This document shows, in pieces, positions 1 through 6,355 of a stretch of DNA of 13,292 nt. Origin of the DNA: UBA1195 sp045598025 (lineage in GTDB: Bacteria > Bacteroidota > Bacteroidia > Bacteroidales > WCHB1-69); assembly GCA_045598025.1 (NCBI GenBank), contig JAZLLH010000018.1, positions 1 to 13,292 of the forward strand, given 5' to 3'. The notes under the pieces were generated by a model. That model was given only the letters and a program-made list of their open reading frames with translations, was not told the origin of the DNA and searched no databases. Made by a program: the position numbers and the translations under genes. The stretch's first letter is position 1; every line of letters starts with the position of its first letter.

Positions 1-600
1 CTCGTCAAACTGCTGGGCGTCACCATTTTCGTCGAAGAGCGAATACTGATGTTCCTTTTTGACCAAGAAATCGAACTGGAAATCGCGCCGCTGCACCTTG
101 TCGCCCACAAAAGTCCACTCGCTGAACACGATGGGCTTGCCATCGGCAGCCGTGTAGGTCAGGGCGTCGCCCTGCACGATGTTGCGTTGCAACAGGTAAT
201 GAATGTTCTGTAAAAATTCATCGTCTTGTAGAGACGTGCCGTGGCGCGTTTCCTCAGATGTACCATGACACGTCGCCACAACAAAGTCATACAAGCGCTG
301 GCGGCATTGTTCCGCATTATCTGGAAGCAATTCAATGCCATAGATGGAGGCAACGGCCTGCAAAGCGTATTTCTTCCATTCAGTACCGGCATAACGCTGG
401 CCGACGACCGACATTTTGCGGCGCAGGATTTCGATGAGAAAATTGCCATCGCCGCAGGCGGGTTCAAGGAAACGGCTGTCAATGCGAAGTGTCTCGTCCT
501 TCACGAGGTCGAGCATGGCGTTCACCTCTCGCGGATTGGTGAATACCTCGCCGTGGTCCGCCACCCGCTTTTTCGATTTCACTTGGGTGTTTTCGGGCAT
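1..600 (-). CDS. SAM-dependent DNA methyltransferase, 3' end outside the window (partial)
   Basis: An open frame of 200 codons runs without a stop from an ATG at 600 off the left edge. It has adenine-type DNA methyltransferase features. Motif I (SAM binding) is FLEPACGDGNFL at residues 44-55; a motif II acidic residue is E90 in IYGIELLPDNAEQCRQRL (86-103); a motif III-like NIVQGDAL is at 140-147. The N-terminal KKRVADHGEVFTNPREVNAM (about 10-29) resembles proteins annotated as restriction endonuclease subunit M or stand-alone class I methyltransferases, often found in accessory DNA. The catalytic motif IV (N/D-PPY/F) is not within the visible 200 residues, so activity cannot be judged. The frame stays open upstream to 711, with an alternative GTG start at 684, but the family-like sequence begins just after the ATG at 600. 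A promoter lies near 879-913, giving a long structured leader. The family call is firm; target and partner genes are unknown. Confidence 0.82.
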   Translation of the reverse strand, partial: MPENTQVKSKKRVADHGEVFTNPREVNAMLDLVKDETLRIDSRFLEPACGDGNFLIEILRRKMSVVGQRYAGTEWKKYALQAVASIYGIELLPDNAEQCRQRLYDFVVATCHGTSEETRHGTSLQDDEFLQNIHYLLQRNIVQGDALTYTAADGKPIVFSEWTFVGDKVQRRDFQFDFLVKKEHQYSLFDENGDAQQFDE

Positions 601-606
601 TCGTTC

Positions 607-640
607 GGTTTTAGGTGCGTCTGCCTTTTTACCTAAAACC
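607..640. repeat. Perfect 10-bp inverted repeat just ahead of the methyltransferase start
   Basis: GGTTTTAGGT (607-616) and ACCTAAAACC (631-640) are exact reverse complements separated by 14 bases. On the minus strand the hairpin ends six bases before the ATG at 600, so in RNA it would sit over the ribosome entry region. It could limit translation or be a protein-binding site; the sequence does not say which. Confidence 0.8.
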
Positions 641-646
641 TTGCAA

Positions 647-700
647 GCCAAGCACCAAAAGAAACGTGGACGAATCTTATCCACATTCCGGGTGCTTGGC
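647..700. repeat. Perfect 10-bp inverted repeat with a nested 5-bp dyad
   Basis: GCCAAGCACC (647-656) pairs exactly with GGTGCTTGGC (691-700), with a 34-base interior. The interior holds a smaller dyad, GTGGA (666-670) and TCCAC (680-684), so a two-tier stem is possible. The palindrome TTGCAA (641-646) fills the gap between this dyad and the previous one. Confidence 0.8.
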
Positions 701-708
701 CAGAACCC

Positions 709-768
709 AACTTATCAGATAAGAACGCCCACGTAACGCGGACGCTCACTGTTATCTTCTGATAAGTT
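709..768. repeat. Perfect 11-bp inverted repeat built from TTATC/GATAA palindromes
   Basis: AACTTATCAGA (709-719) is the exact reverse complement of TCTGATAAGTT (758-768). Each arm region is itself a palindrome: CTTATC-A-GATAAG at 711-723 and TTATC-TTCT-GATAA at 752-765. These two sites are 40 bp apart (712 to 752). Such paired dyads look like operator sites for a dimeric regulator, although a long-loop RNA or DNA hairpin is equally compatible. Confidence 0.75.
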
Positions 769-803
769 TTTCCTATGCGGCCAAGCTTTGGAATGATTTC
801 AGA

Positions 804-820
804 ATAGCAGCAAACGCTAT
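804..820. repeat. Short 5-bp inverted repeat
   Basis: ATAGC (804-808) and GCTAT (816-820) flank a 7-base loop. Alone it would be unremarkable. It is listed because it is the fourth dyad in a row upstream of the methyltransferase. Confidence 0.4.
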
Positions 821-878
821 GATTATTATGTCAGTTAAATTTTATTTCTGTTTATGTTACGATTTACAATTCAAAGTG

Positions 879-913
879 CAAAGGTACTCCATTTCACGAT
901 TCAATCTTCCAAA
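879..913 (-). promoter_or_regulatory. Bacteroidetes-type promoter for the methyltransferase
   Basis: Read on the minus strand, TACCTTTG (886 to 879) matches the -7 consensus TAnnTTTG, and TTTG (913 to 910) is a candidate -33 element 23 bases upstream, slightly wider than usual. The surrounding blocks TTTTGGAA, AATCGTGAAA and GTACCTTTGC recur in the same order ahead of rhaA. Confidence 0.6.
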
Positions 914-1010
914 AAATGCAAAAACATCGGCCAAAAATCCTTGTCACTGACAAAACGAGCCTTCTTGGGTGTTTTTTTTTCGGGGCCGCAAATCATAAAC
1001 AGAAAACGAT

Positions 1011-1018
1011 TACTTTTG
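1011..1018 (+). promoter_or_regulatory. -7 promoter element for the cyclo-ligase gene
   Basis: TACTTTTG matches TAnnTTTG and lies 18 bases ahead of the ATG at 1037, giving a very short leader. No clear TTTG -33 element is visible at the expected distance. Confidence 0.55.
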
Positions 1019-1036
1019 CAGCCAAAATCACACACT

Positions 1037-1567
1037 ATGGACAAGAAAGAAACCAGAAAGCACATACGCGCCCTGAAAAAAGAGTTTCCCACCGAAGCCA
1101 GACACCGGGAATCGGCCCGAATATGGGAACAATTGGAACAGCACCCTCTTTTTCAACAGAGCCACTGTATTTTCATTTACTGGTCAATGGATGACGAAGT
1201 CTACACTCCTGATTTTATCCGGAAATGGCAGAATCAAAAGGAATTTATCCTACCCTGCGTTGTAGGGGACGAATTGGAGCTCAAACGTTTTGACGGAGAA
1301 CAGGTATTGAAGGAAGGTGAAAATTTCCGGATTCCAGAACCAGTGGGTGTCGCCTTGGACGATTACAGTTGCATTGACCTGGCTATAGTACCGGGCATGG
1401 CATTTGATGCCAAATACCACCGTTTGGGACGCGGGCGCGGCTACTACGACAAGACGCTCTGCCGCATTGCGGCTCCTAAAATCGGCGTCTGCTTCGGTTT
1501 TCAGTTTTTGGACGAAGTCCCGACCGATACCTTTGATATTTCCATGGACGAAATCATTCACGGCTGA
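1037..1567 (+). CDS. ygfA: 5-formyltetrahydrofolate cyclo-ligase (methenyl-THF synthetase)
   Basis: This 176-residue protein belongs to the 5-FCL/YgfA family. The enzyme converts 5-formyltetrahydrofolate to 5,10-methenyltetrahydrofolate using ATP, in the cytoplasm, returning a storage folate to the one-carbon pool. The family's glycine-rich nucleotide-binding signature is clear: LGRGRGYYDK at residues 130-139, preceded by VPGMAFD (118-124). The N-terminal basic stretch KKETRKHIRALKKEF and the FRIPEP motif (97-102) also fit. Length is typical. The frame is open further upstream to 854, but the start at 1037 is chosen because homology begins there and a -7 promoter box lies at 1011-1018, inside the would-be extension. 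It converges on rhaD with 89 bases between the stops, so it is not part of the rhamnose operon. Also called fau. Confidence 0.93.
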   Translation: MDKKETRKHIRALKKEFPTEARHRESARIWEQLEQHPLFQQSHCIFIYWSMDDEVYTPDFIRKWQNQKEFILPCVVGDELELKRFDGEQVLKEGENFRIPEPVGVALDDYSCIDLAIVPGMAFDAKYHRLGRGRGYYDKTLCRIAAPKIGVCFGFQFLDEVPTDTFDISMDEIIHG

Positions 1568-1656
1568 ACAAGGTATAGCAGGACCCTGCCCGAACGAACC
1601 ATCCGATTCCATATCAAAACGGACGGCAAATGCACCGTTTCAGGGGAAGGCTTTCC

Positions 1657-2472
1657 TTATTTAGGCAGATGAAACACCTCGGACATAGCCTTCATCTGCT
1701 CCTGTGACATGCCTTCCGGTTCAAACCCCATGGCACGGGCATCGCGATAAATCTGCGCACTTTTCACCAGAGTGTCCACCATATCAAAAGCCTCCATGAT
1801 GTCGTCACCGACGGCAAAAACACCATGCTTTTCCCACAACACCACGTCATAATCCTCGTCAATGCTGCGGATAGTTGCTTCGGCCAATTCGACAGAGCCA
1901 GGCATCATATAGGGCACAATGCCCAATCCTCTAGGACAGAAAGCTTTGGTCTCCGGAATCATGCTCCACAGCAACTGAGTCAGCACATCCTTTTCCAAAA
2001 AAGACCGCCGATGGCTCAGGGCCACCAATTCGATCGGATGGGTATGCAGAGAGGCTTTGTATGAAGAGCCCTTGGCAATCAGATAATCATGCACCGCCAA
2101 ATGTGAGGGCAGTTCTGAAGTCGGTTTTACGGCTTCGTCGGCAATGATTTCATAATGGGCACAGTCATCGGTAATACGAATAACAGAGCCGTTCTGCATC
2201 GGCCGGCGGGCCAAATCGCGCATGCGCCTGTTTGTGCCCTTGCAGTAGAAATAGCAGCCCTTCAGATGGGGCAGTTCCTTACCTATGGGTTTTCTCTCTT
2301 CAAGAGCCGGCAGACTGCGAACCTCCTCATCCGCCCATTCGGTAACATTGATGGTAATATTGCCGCCATTGCGCTCGGCCCAGCCTTTTTGCCAAAGATA
2401 TCCGGCCACCTCGGCCACTTTCAGTATTTCTTCCGCCAGAGCAGGGCGTTTTTCAAGTATGGATTTTGTCAT
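1657..2472 (-). CDS. rhaD: Rhamnulose-1-phosphate aldolase
   Basis: A 271-residue class II aldolase, the last gene of the rha operon. It cleaves L-rhamnulose 1-phosphate to dihydroxyacetone phosphate and L-lactaldehyde in the cytoplasm, using zinc. The family's zinc histidines are visible as H143 and H145 in SLHTHP (141-146) and H216 in EKHGVFAVG (214-222). The likely catalytic glutamate is E120 in PTSELPSHL. The phosphate-binding segment NGGNIT (35-40) is also present. Length matches the E. coli enzyme (about 274). It starts 11 bases after the rhaT stop, as expected for one transcript. Fuculose-phosphate aldolase is a related family, but the length, N-terminus and neighbours all indicate RhaD. 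Confidence 0.96.
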   Translation of the reverse strand: MTKSILEKRPALAEEILKVAEVAGYLWQKGWAERNGGNITINVTEWADEEVRSLPALEERKPIGKELPHLKGCYFYCKGTNRRMRDLARRPMQNGSVIRITDDCAHYEIIADEAVKPTSELPSHLAVHDYLIAKGSSYKASLHTHPIELVALSHRRSFLEKDVLTQLLWSMIPETKAFCPRGLGIVPYMMPGSVELAEATIRSIDEDYDVVLWEKHGVFAVGDDIMEAFDMVDTLVKSAQIYRDARAMGFEPEGMSQEQMKAMSEVFHLPK

Positions 2473-2483
2473 GTATTTTCAGT

Positions 2484-3494
2484 TTAAATCAGTTGAGGAA
2501 GAAAACAGGAAAACACCAGCACCGCCAAACCGAAAAGCAGCACGGCGATGGTTATCCGGCTGACGCCCTTCCACTCCTTGAGGAAAATACCCCACAGATT
2601 GGAGAAAGTCACATTCAAGGCCATCAGTATGCACCAACTGAAAGTCAGCAGCACATCGGAACGGCCTTCAAGAAAACCCTTCCCGAGACTCAGTCCGAAA
2701 AACTGACTGTACCACAACAATCCGGCCAGACAACAGAAAAGGAGGTTATTCACCCACAGACTCTTTTGAGCATAATCACCGAAACTGCGATTCTTTGCAT
2801 TCTGGCAGAGGCAGTAAGCCGCATTGGTCAGAAATCCTCCCAAAGTCACCAGAAAAGTGGCCGGTAGCGAAGAAAAAACCGGAGGTGTCGCCTCCCAATG
2901 CAAGCCGGTTCCAAAACTCAAACCGATGGAAAAACAGGCGCTCATCACTCCCGAGAGCACGGCCACAAATATTCCTTTGGGAAAATTGAAATCCTTGACC
3001 GCCTTCTTCTTTTCTTCCTCCGGCAAGGCAGCCGTCTTCATTCCGCCGGCCACACCGATGATGGCTATTCCGATCAGCGTAACAGCCACGCCAATCCAAA
3101 TGGCAGAAGTCAGATCGGAAGCATGACCGGTAAATACCGGTCCCAAAATGGCTCCCAAACCCGAACAGAGTCCCAAAGCAATACTCTGGCCGAGGGCAAC
3201 ACCAAGATAACGCATTGACAGACCGAAGGTCAGGCCACCGATACCCCAAAGGACACCGGAACATATGGTGAGCAGGCTGGCTTTGGGATCAGCCGTGTAG
3301 AGCGTCCACAGGGACTCTCCTGACGGAACGGCCAATAGGGCTCCCAAAAGCGGGAAAAGCAGCCACGCAAAAACCCCCTGAACCAACCAATAAGACTCCC
3401 AACTCCATTTTCTGATTTTGTTGATCGGCACATAACTGCTGGACTGGCAGAACGCACCGATGGCTATGATGAGCAGACCGACCAATATTTTCAT
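2484..3494 (-). CDS. rhaT: L-rhamnose/proton symporter
   Basis: A 336-residue, very hydrophobic inner-membrane protein of the RhaT family (drug/metabolite transporter superfamily), which imports L-rhamnose with protons. About ten hydrophobic segments can be read, near residues 3-15, 36-56, 73-92, 97-121, 131-150, 172-193, 208-229, 248-268, 280-304 and 314-333. A charged cytoplasmic-type loop (PEEEKKKAVKDF, 158-169) lies between segments five and six, consistent with two five-helix halves. Length is close to E. coli RhaT (344). It begins 11 bases after the rhaA stop and ends 11 bases before rhaD, in the middle of the operon. The assignment rests on the family-like sequence and strongly on context. 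Confidence 0.94.
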   Translation of the reverse strand: MKILVGLLIIAIGAFCQSSSYVPINKIRKWSWESYWLVQGVFAWLLFPLLGALLAVPSGESLWTLYTADPKASLLTICSGVLWGIGGLTFGLSMRYLGVALGQSIALGLCSGLGAILGPVFTGHASDLTSAIWIGVAVTLIGIAIIGVAGGMKTAALPEEEKKKAVKDFNFPKGIFVAVLSGVMSACFSIGLSFGTGLHWEATPPVFSSLPATFLVTLGGFLTNAAYCLCQNAKNRSFGDYAQKSLWVNNLLFCCLAGLLWYSQFFGLSLGKGFLEGRSDVLLTFSWCILMALNVTFSNLWGIFLKEWKGVSRITIAVLLFGLAVLVFSCFLPQLI

Positions 3495-3505
3495 AAGTGC
3501 TTCGT

Positions 3506-4756
3506 TTACCGTTTGGAAGTAATTTCTTTTTCGTAGGTTTCAATTTCAGGTATAAAATCCGCACCGACAGGTACCTCATTGCGCAGACAGAATTCATCGT
3601 AAACAGCATTCCAAGGCAGGGACTTACCTTCCTCAAGCAGGGCCAGCACCTGAAATCCTCTGCCGTCGATTTCCATACGGCTGAGGGTCTGCGTCGGTTC
3701 GAGCAGGGCCCTGAGCATGCAGCGCTGGGCTGCACGGGAACCGATGACATAGGCTCCGATGCGGTTGAGGGCACCATCAAAATAATCCAGACCGTAATGC
3801 ACCCGCTCGAGAGCTCCTGCGCGCACGATTTCGCTGAAAAGATCCAGCGTCGGATCGTCCATAAGGGTGACATGGTCACTGTCCCAACGTACGGGACGGC
3901 TCACGTGCAGCATCAGCTCGGGCACGAAGTTCAGCAGTGCGCTGACTTTGTCGGCCGGAGACTCCGTCGGATGATAATGACCGGTATCAATGGTCGGGAT
4001 TTTTCCGTTTTGGGCAGCATAAGCCGTGTAAAAGTCATGACTGCCCACCGTGAAACTCTCCAGTCCGATGCCGAACACCTTGCCTTCGATGCAGTCTTTC
4101 ATGTGTTCCTTTTTCTCGGAAAAAATTTCATCCAAAGATTCCTTGAGCAGCTTCCGGTACATATAATGATTCACGCTGAGATCTTTACACCCGTCATGCA
4201 CCCAAAGGTTCATGATGCAGGGGTCGTTCTGCGCCTTACCCATGGCATCGGCTATGTTACGGCAACGTTTGGTATGCTCTATCCAGAAATCGCGTATACC
4301 CTTGTCGGGATGGGAAAGGCTGAGATTGCCGCTCTTGGGATGAGAGAAGGACGTGCTGTTGAAATCCAGTTTCAGACCGTTTTCGTCCGCCCACTGCATC
4401 CAACTTTCAAAATGTGCAGGTTCCACCTGATCACGGTCGACAAAACGGCCGCCAAAGTCTCCGTAGATTTCGTGCAGATTTACGCGATGACGTCCGGGAA
4501 TCAGCGACATGGCTTTCAGCAGGTCGGCTCGGACCTCTGCCATATTGCGGGCTTTCCCGGGATAGTTTCCCGTCGCCTGTATACCGCCGGTCAGGTCTCC
4601 GACCGATTCGAAACCGGCTACATCATCGGTCTGCCAGCAATGCAGGGAAAGATGAAAATCCTGCATTTTTTTCAAAACGTTCTCGGTATCCACACCGAGG
4701 GTGGCGTAGCGCTCTTTCGCTATCGCGTATGCTTTTTCTGTCTGCTCCTGTTTCAT
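3506..4756 (-). CDS. rhaA: L-rhamnose isomerase
   Basis: A 416-residue enzyme that interconverts L-rhamnose and L-rhamnulose with bound manganese or other divalent metals. The metal-site pattern matches the E. coli enzyme with a constant offset of ten residues: E224, D257, H260, H284, D292, D294 and D324 correspond to E234, D267, H270, H294, D302, D304 and D334. The segment LHVSRPVRWDSDHV (283-296) is characteristic. The frame can be extended upstream to 4885, inside rhaB, but the start at 4756 (MKQEQTEKAYA) gives the normal length (E. coli 419). It also lies just downstream of a promoter-like -7 box at 4792-4799. The 83-base gap from rhaB is much larger than the other gaps in this operon. 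Confidence 0.97.
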   Translation of the reverse strand: MKQEQTEKAYAIAKERYATLGVDTENVLKKMQDFHLSLHCWQTDDVAGFESVGDLTGGIQATGNYPGKARNMAEVRADLLKAMSLIPGRHRVNLHEIYGDFGGRFVDRDQVEPAHFESWMQWADENGLKLDFNSTSFSHPKSGNLSLSHPDKGIRDFWIEHTKRCRNIADAMGKAQNDPCIMNLWVHDGCKDLSVNHYMYRKLLKESLDEIFSEKKEHMKDCIEGKVFGIGLESFTVGSHDFYTAYAAQNGKIPTIDTGHYHPTESPADKVSALLNFVPELMLHVSRPVRWDSDHVTLMDDPTLDLFSEIVRAGALERVHYGLDYFDGALNRIGAYVIGSRAAQRCMLRALLEPTQTLSRMEIDGRGFQVLALLEEGKSLPWNAVYDEFCLRNEVPVGADFIPEIETYEKEITSKR

Positions 4757-4791
4757 AGTGCAAATCTTTTGAATTTGAAAAAAATGACGCG

Positions 4792-4825
4792 CAAAGGTAC
4801 ACATTTTCACGATTGGATTTCCAAA
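4792..4825 (-). promoter_or_regulatory. Probable internal promoter ahead of rhaA
   Basis: On the minus strand, TACCTTTG (4799 to 4792) is a full match to the -7 consensus and TTTG (4825 to 4822) is a candidate -33 element, 22 bases apart. It lies between rhaB and rhaA and would give a leader of roughly 30 bases. It would let rhaA-rhaT-rhaD be transcribed apart from rhaB. Confidence 0.6.
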
Positions 4826-4839
4826 ATCGGAAAAAATAG

Positions 4840-6300
4840 TCACTCCTGCGACAGAACGGTAAACCGACGGTAAGCTTCGTCCCAAGGTCCGGACTGCAAA
4901 GGTCGGAATTCTTTCAGCGGCAACGTATCTGCAAGTTGTTTCCTCATGGCTGACACATCAGTGGAAGCATCAAAAGGCAGGCGCTGCATCATGACATTAC
5001 CCACGGCTGTTGCTTCGGAAGGACCGGCTACCACCGGACGTCCGATGCAGTCTGCCGTCCATTGGTTGAGCAGTTCGTTTCGGCTTCCTCCGCCGATAAT
5101 GTGCAACACTTCCGCCTTATGAGCGGAAAGGATATCCAGATTTTCCAGTACCTGACGATAGCGCAAGGCCAGACTTTCGAAAATGCAGCGCACCAAAGCG
5201 CCTCTGCCATTCGGAACAGGCTGTCCCGTCCGCTCGCAAAAGGAGCGGATGGAGCATTCCATATCGTCCGGATTAGCGAATTCGGGAGCATCGGGAAAAA
5301 TCAGACTGCGGAAGGCCTCTGCCTCTCCGGCTTCGCGTATCAGCTCCGCATACGGCACTTCCGGCCATTTTTCGCGGCAACGCTCCAACAGCCACATTCC
5401 GCAGATATTTTTCAGCACGCGTATGCTGCCTGCTACTCCCCCTTCGTTGGTAAAGTTCAGCCGTTCCGATTCGGCTGTAATGATCGGCTCTGCGGACTCA
5501 ATGCCCATCAGTGACCAGGTACCGCTGCTCAAATAAGCGAAATGTTCCGAACGGGCCGGAACCGCGGCTACAGCCGAAGCCGTGTCGTGACCGCCGACGG
5601 CTACTACAGGAACCGCTTCCAGACCGGTAAGCCGCTGTAATTCGGAAGTCAGCACACCCACTTTTTCTCCGGGATAGACAAAACGCCCGAAATGCGCCTC
5701 CGTCAGACCGACCGATGCCAACACCTCTGCTGACAGGCATTTGTTCCTCGCATCAACAATCTGCGCCGTTGTGGCAATGGAATATTCGCAGACCTTTTCT
5801 CCGCTCAACAAGTAAATCAGCGCATCGGGAATGAACAGAATCTTGTCAGCAGCCACAAAAGCCGCATCGGCATTTTTCCTCAGGGTATAGAATTGGAAAA
5901 GGGAATTGAAATCCATCACCTGTATGCCGGTCACTTCATAGACTTTTTCTCTGGAAAATTCACGGAAATACCGCCCGGCCGCGCCCAAGGTATGCGGATC
6001 CCTATAGGCATACGGCAGACGCAGAAAGCCTCCGTCCTTTCCCACACAGACAAAATCGCAACCCCAGGTATCAATACCGATAGACTCCGGACGGATCTGG
6101 CGGGATGCAATGGTCTTCAAAGCTTCGACCAGGTGACGGTAAAGTTCATAAATATCCCAGTGGAAATGTCTTCCCACCGGAATCAGATGATTGGGAAAAC
6201 GGGATATTTCTTCCCACTGCATTCCTTTTTCATCTTCTGCGGCCAGCATGACCCGGCCGGAAGTCGCACCCAAATCGACGGCAATGTAATATGTTTTCAT
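4840..6300 (-). CDS. rhaB: Rhamnulokinase
   Basis: A 486-residue FGGY-family carbohydrate kinase that phosphorylates L-rhamnulose at the 1-position with ATP, in the cytoplasm. The N-terminal phosphate loop is DLGATSGR (9-16). The catalytic base is D239 in VAVGGHDTASA (233-243), and the ATP-side glycine motif is GGGSRN (403-408). The segment YLSSGTWSLMGIE (256-268) also fits rhamnulokinase. Length matches E. coli RhaB (489). The start MKTYYIAVDLG at 6300 is preferred over an upstream in-frame ATG at 6393, which would overlap the preceding gene and lacks homology. It is the first gene of the rha block, 55 bases after the stop of the glycosyltransferase gene on the same strand. I see no clear -7/-33 promoter in that gap, so read-through or an activator-dependent promoter is possible. 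Confidence 0.96.
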   Translation of the reverse strand: MKTYYIAVDLGATSGRVMLAAEDEKGMQWEEISRFPNHLIPVGRHFHWDIYELYRHLVEALKTIASRQIRPESIGIDTWGCDFVCVGKDGGFLRLPYAYRDPHTLGAAGRYFREFSREKVYEVTGIQVMDFNSLFQFYTLRKNADAAFVAADKILFIPDALIYLLSGEKVCEYSIATTAQIVDARNKCLSAEVLASVGLTEAHFGRFVYPGEKVGVLTSELQRLTGLEAVPVVAVGGHDTASAVAAVPARSEHFAYLSSGTWSLMGIESAEPIITAESERLNFTNEGGVAGSIRVLKNICGMWLLERCREKWPEVPYAELIREAGEAEAFRSLIFPDAPEFANPDDMECSIRSFCERTGQPVPNGRGALVRCIFESLALRYRQVLENLDILSAHKAEVLHIIGGGSRNELLNQWTADCIGRPVVAGPSEATAVGNVMMQRLPFDASTDVSAMRKQLADTLPLKEFRPLQSGPWDEAYRRFTVLSQE

Positions 6301-6355
6301 AAGTTTCAAATTAAATTGATAAGAATCATACAATACCGACAATGTCTTTCTTCTC

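Larger units (their letters stand above)
601..1036. other. Non-coding control region with serial inverted repeats and two divergent promoters
   Basis: This 436-base stretch between the methyltransferase start and the cyclo-ligase start has no convincing gene. From left to right it holds four successive dyads (607-640, 647-700, 709-768, 804-820), then an AT-rich part, then a minus-strand promoter (-7 box at 879-886) and a plus-strand -7 box at 1011-1018. A run of nine T lies at 972-980. If the minus-strand promoter is used, all four dyads fall in a leader of roughly 270 nt ahead of the methyltransferase. An open frame beginning at 854 is only an upstream extension of the cyclo-ligase frame and is not treated as coding. 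Confidence 0.7.

Noticed and set aside
159..482. A 107-codon minus-strand frame at the left edge
   Set aside because: It is out of frame with the methyltransferase, whose longer open frame carries the SAM-binding motif.
607..768. Invertible promoter or phase-variable switch
   Set aside because: The repeats are only 10-11 bp with spacers of 14-38 bases, much shorter than known Bacteroides invertible promoters. No recombinase gene is in the window.
705..772. Possible integron attC-like site (ACCCAAC ... GTT)
   Set aside because: The left core fits RYYYAAC, but the right end reads GTTTTTC instead of GTTRRRY. There is no integrase or cassette structure in view.
854..1036. N-terminal extension of the cyclo-ligase to an ATG at 854
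   Set aside because: The added 61 residues have no family homology and overlap promoter elements on both strands; the normal family length is obtained from 1037.
1617..1640. Possible rho-independent terminator after rhaD (AAACGG/CCGTTT)
   Set aside because: The 6-bp stem has a 12-base loop and only a short T run on the minus strand, too weak to call.
3497..4873. A 458-codon plus-strand open frame opposite rhaA
   Set aside because: It lies antisense to a clearly identified rhaA with all its metal ligands, and its translation shows no domain or family motif. It is a codon-usage shadow.
6301..6355. Candidate rhaB promoter (TTAATTTG near the ATG)
   Set aside because: It does not fully match TAnnTTTG and lies so close to the start codon that the transcript would be leaderless. 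No -33 element is convincing.
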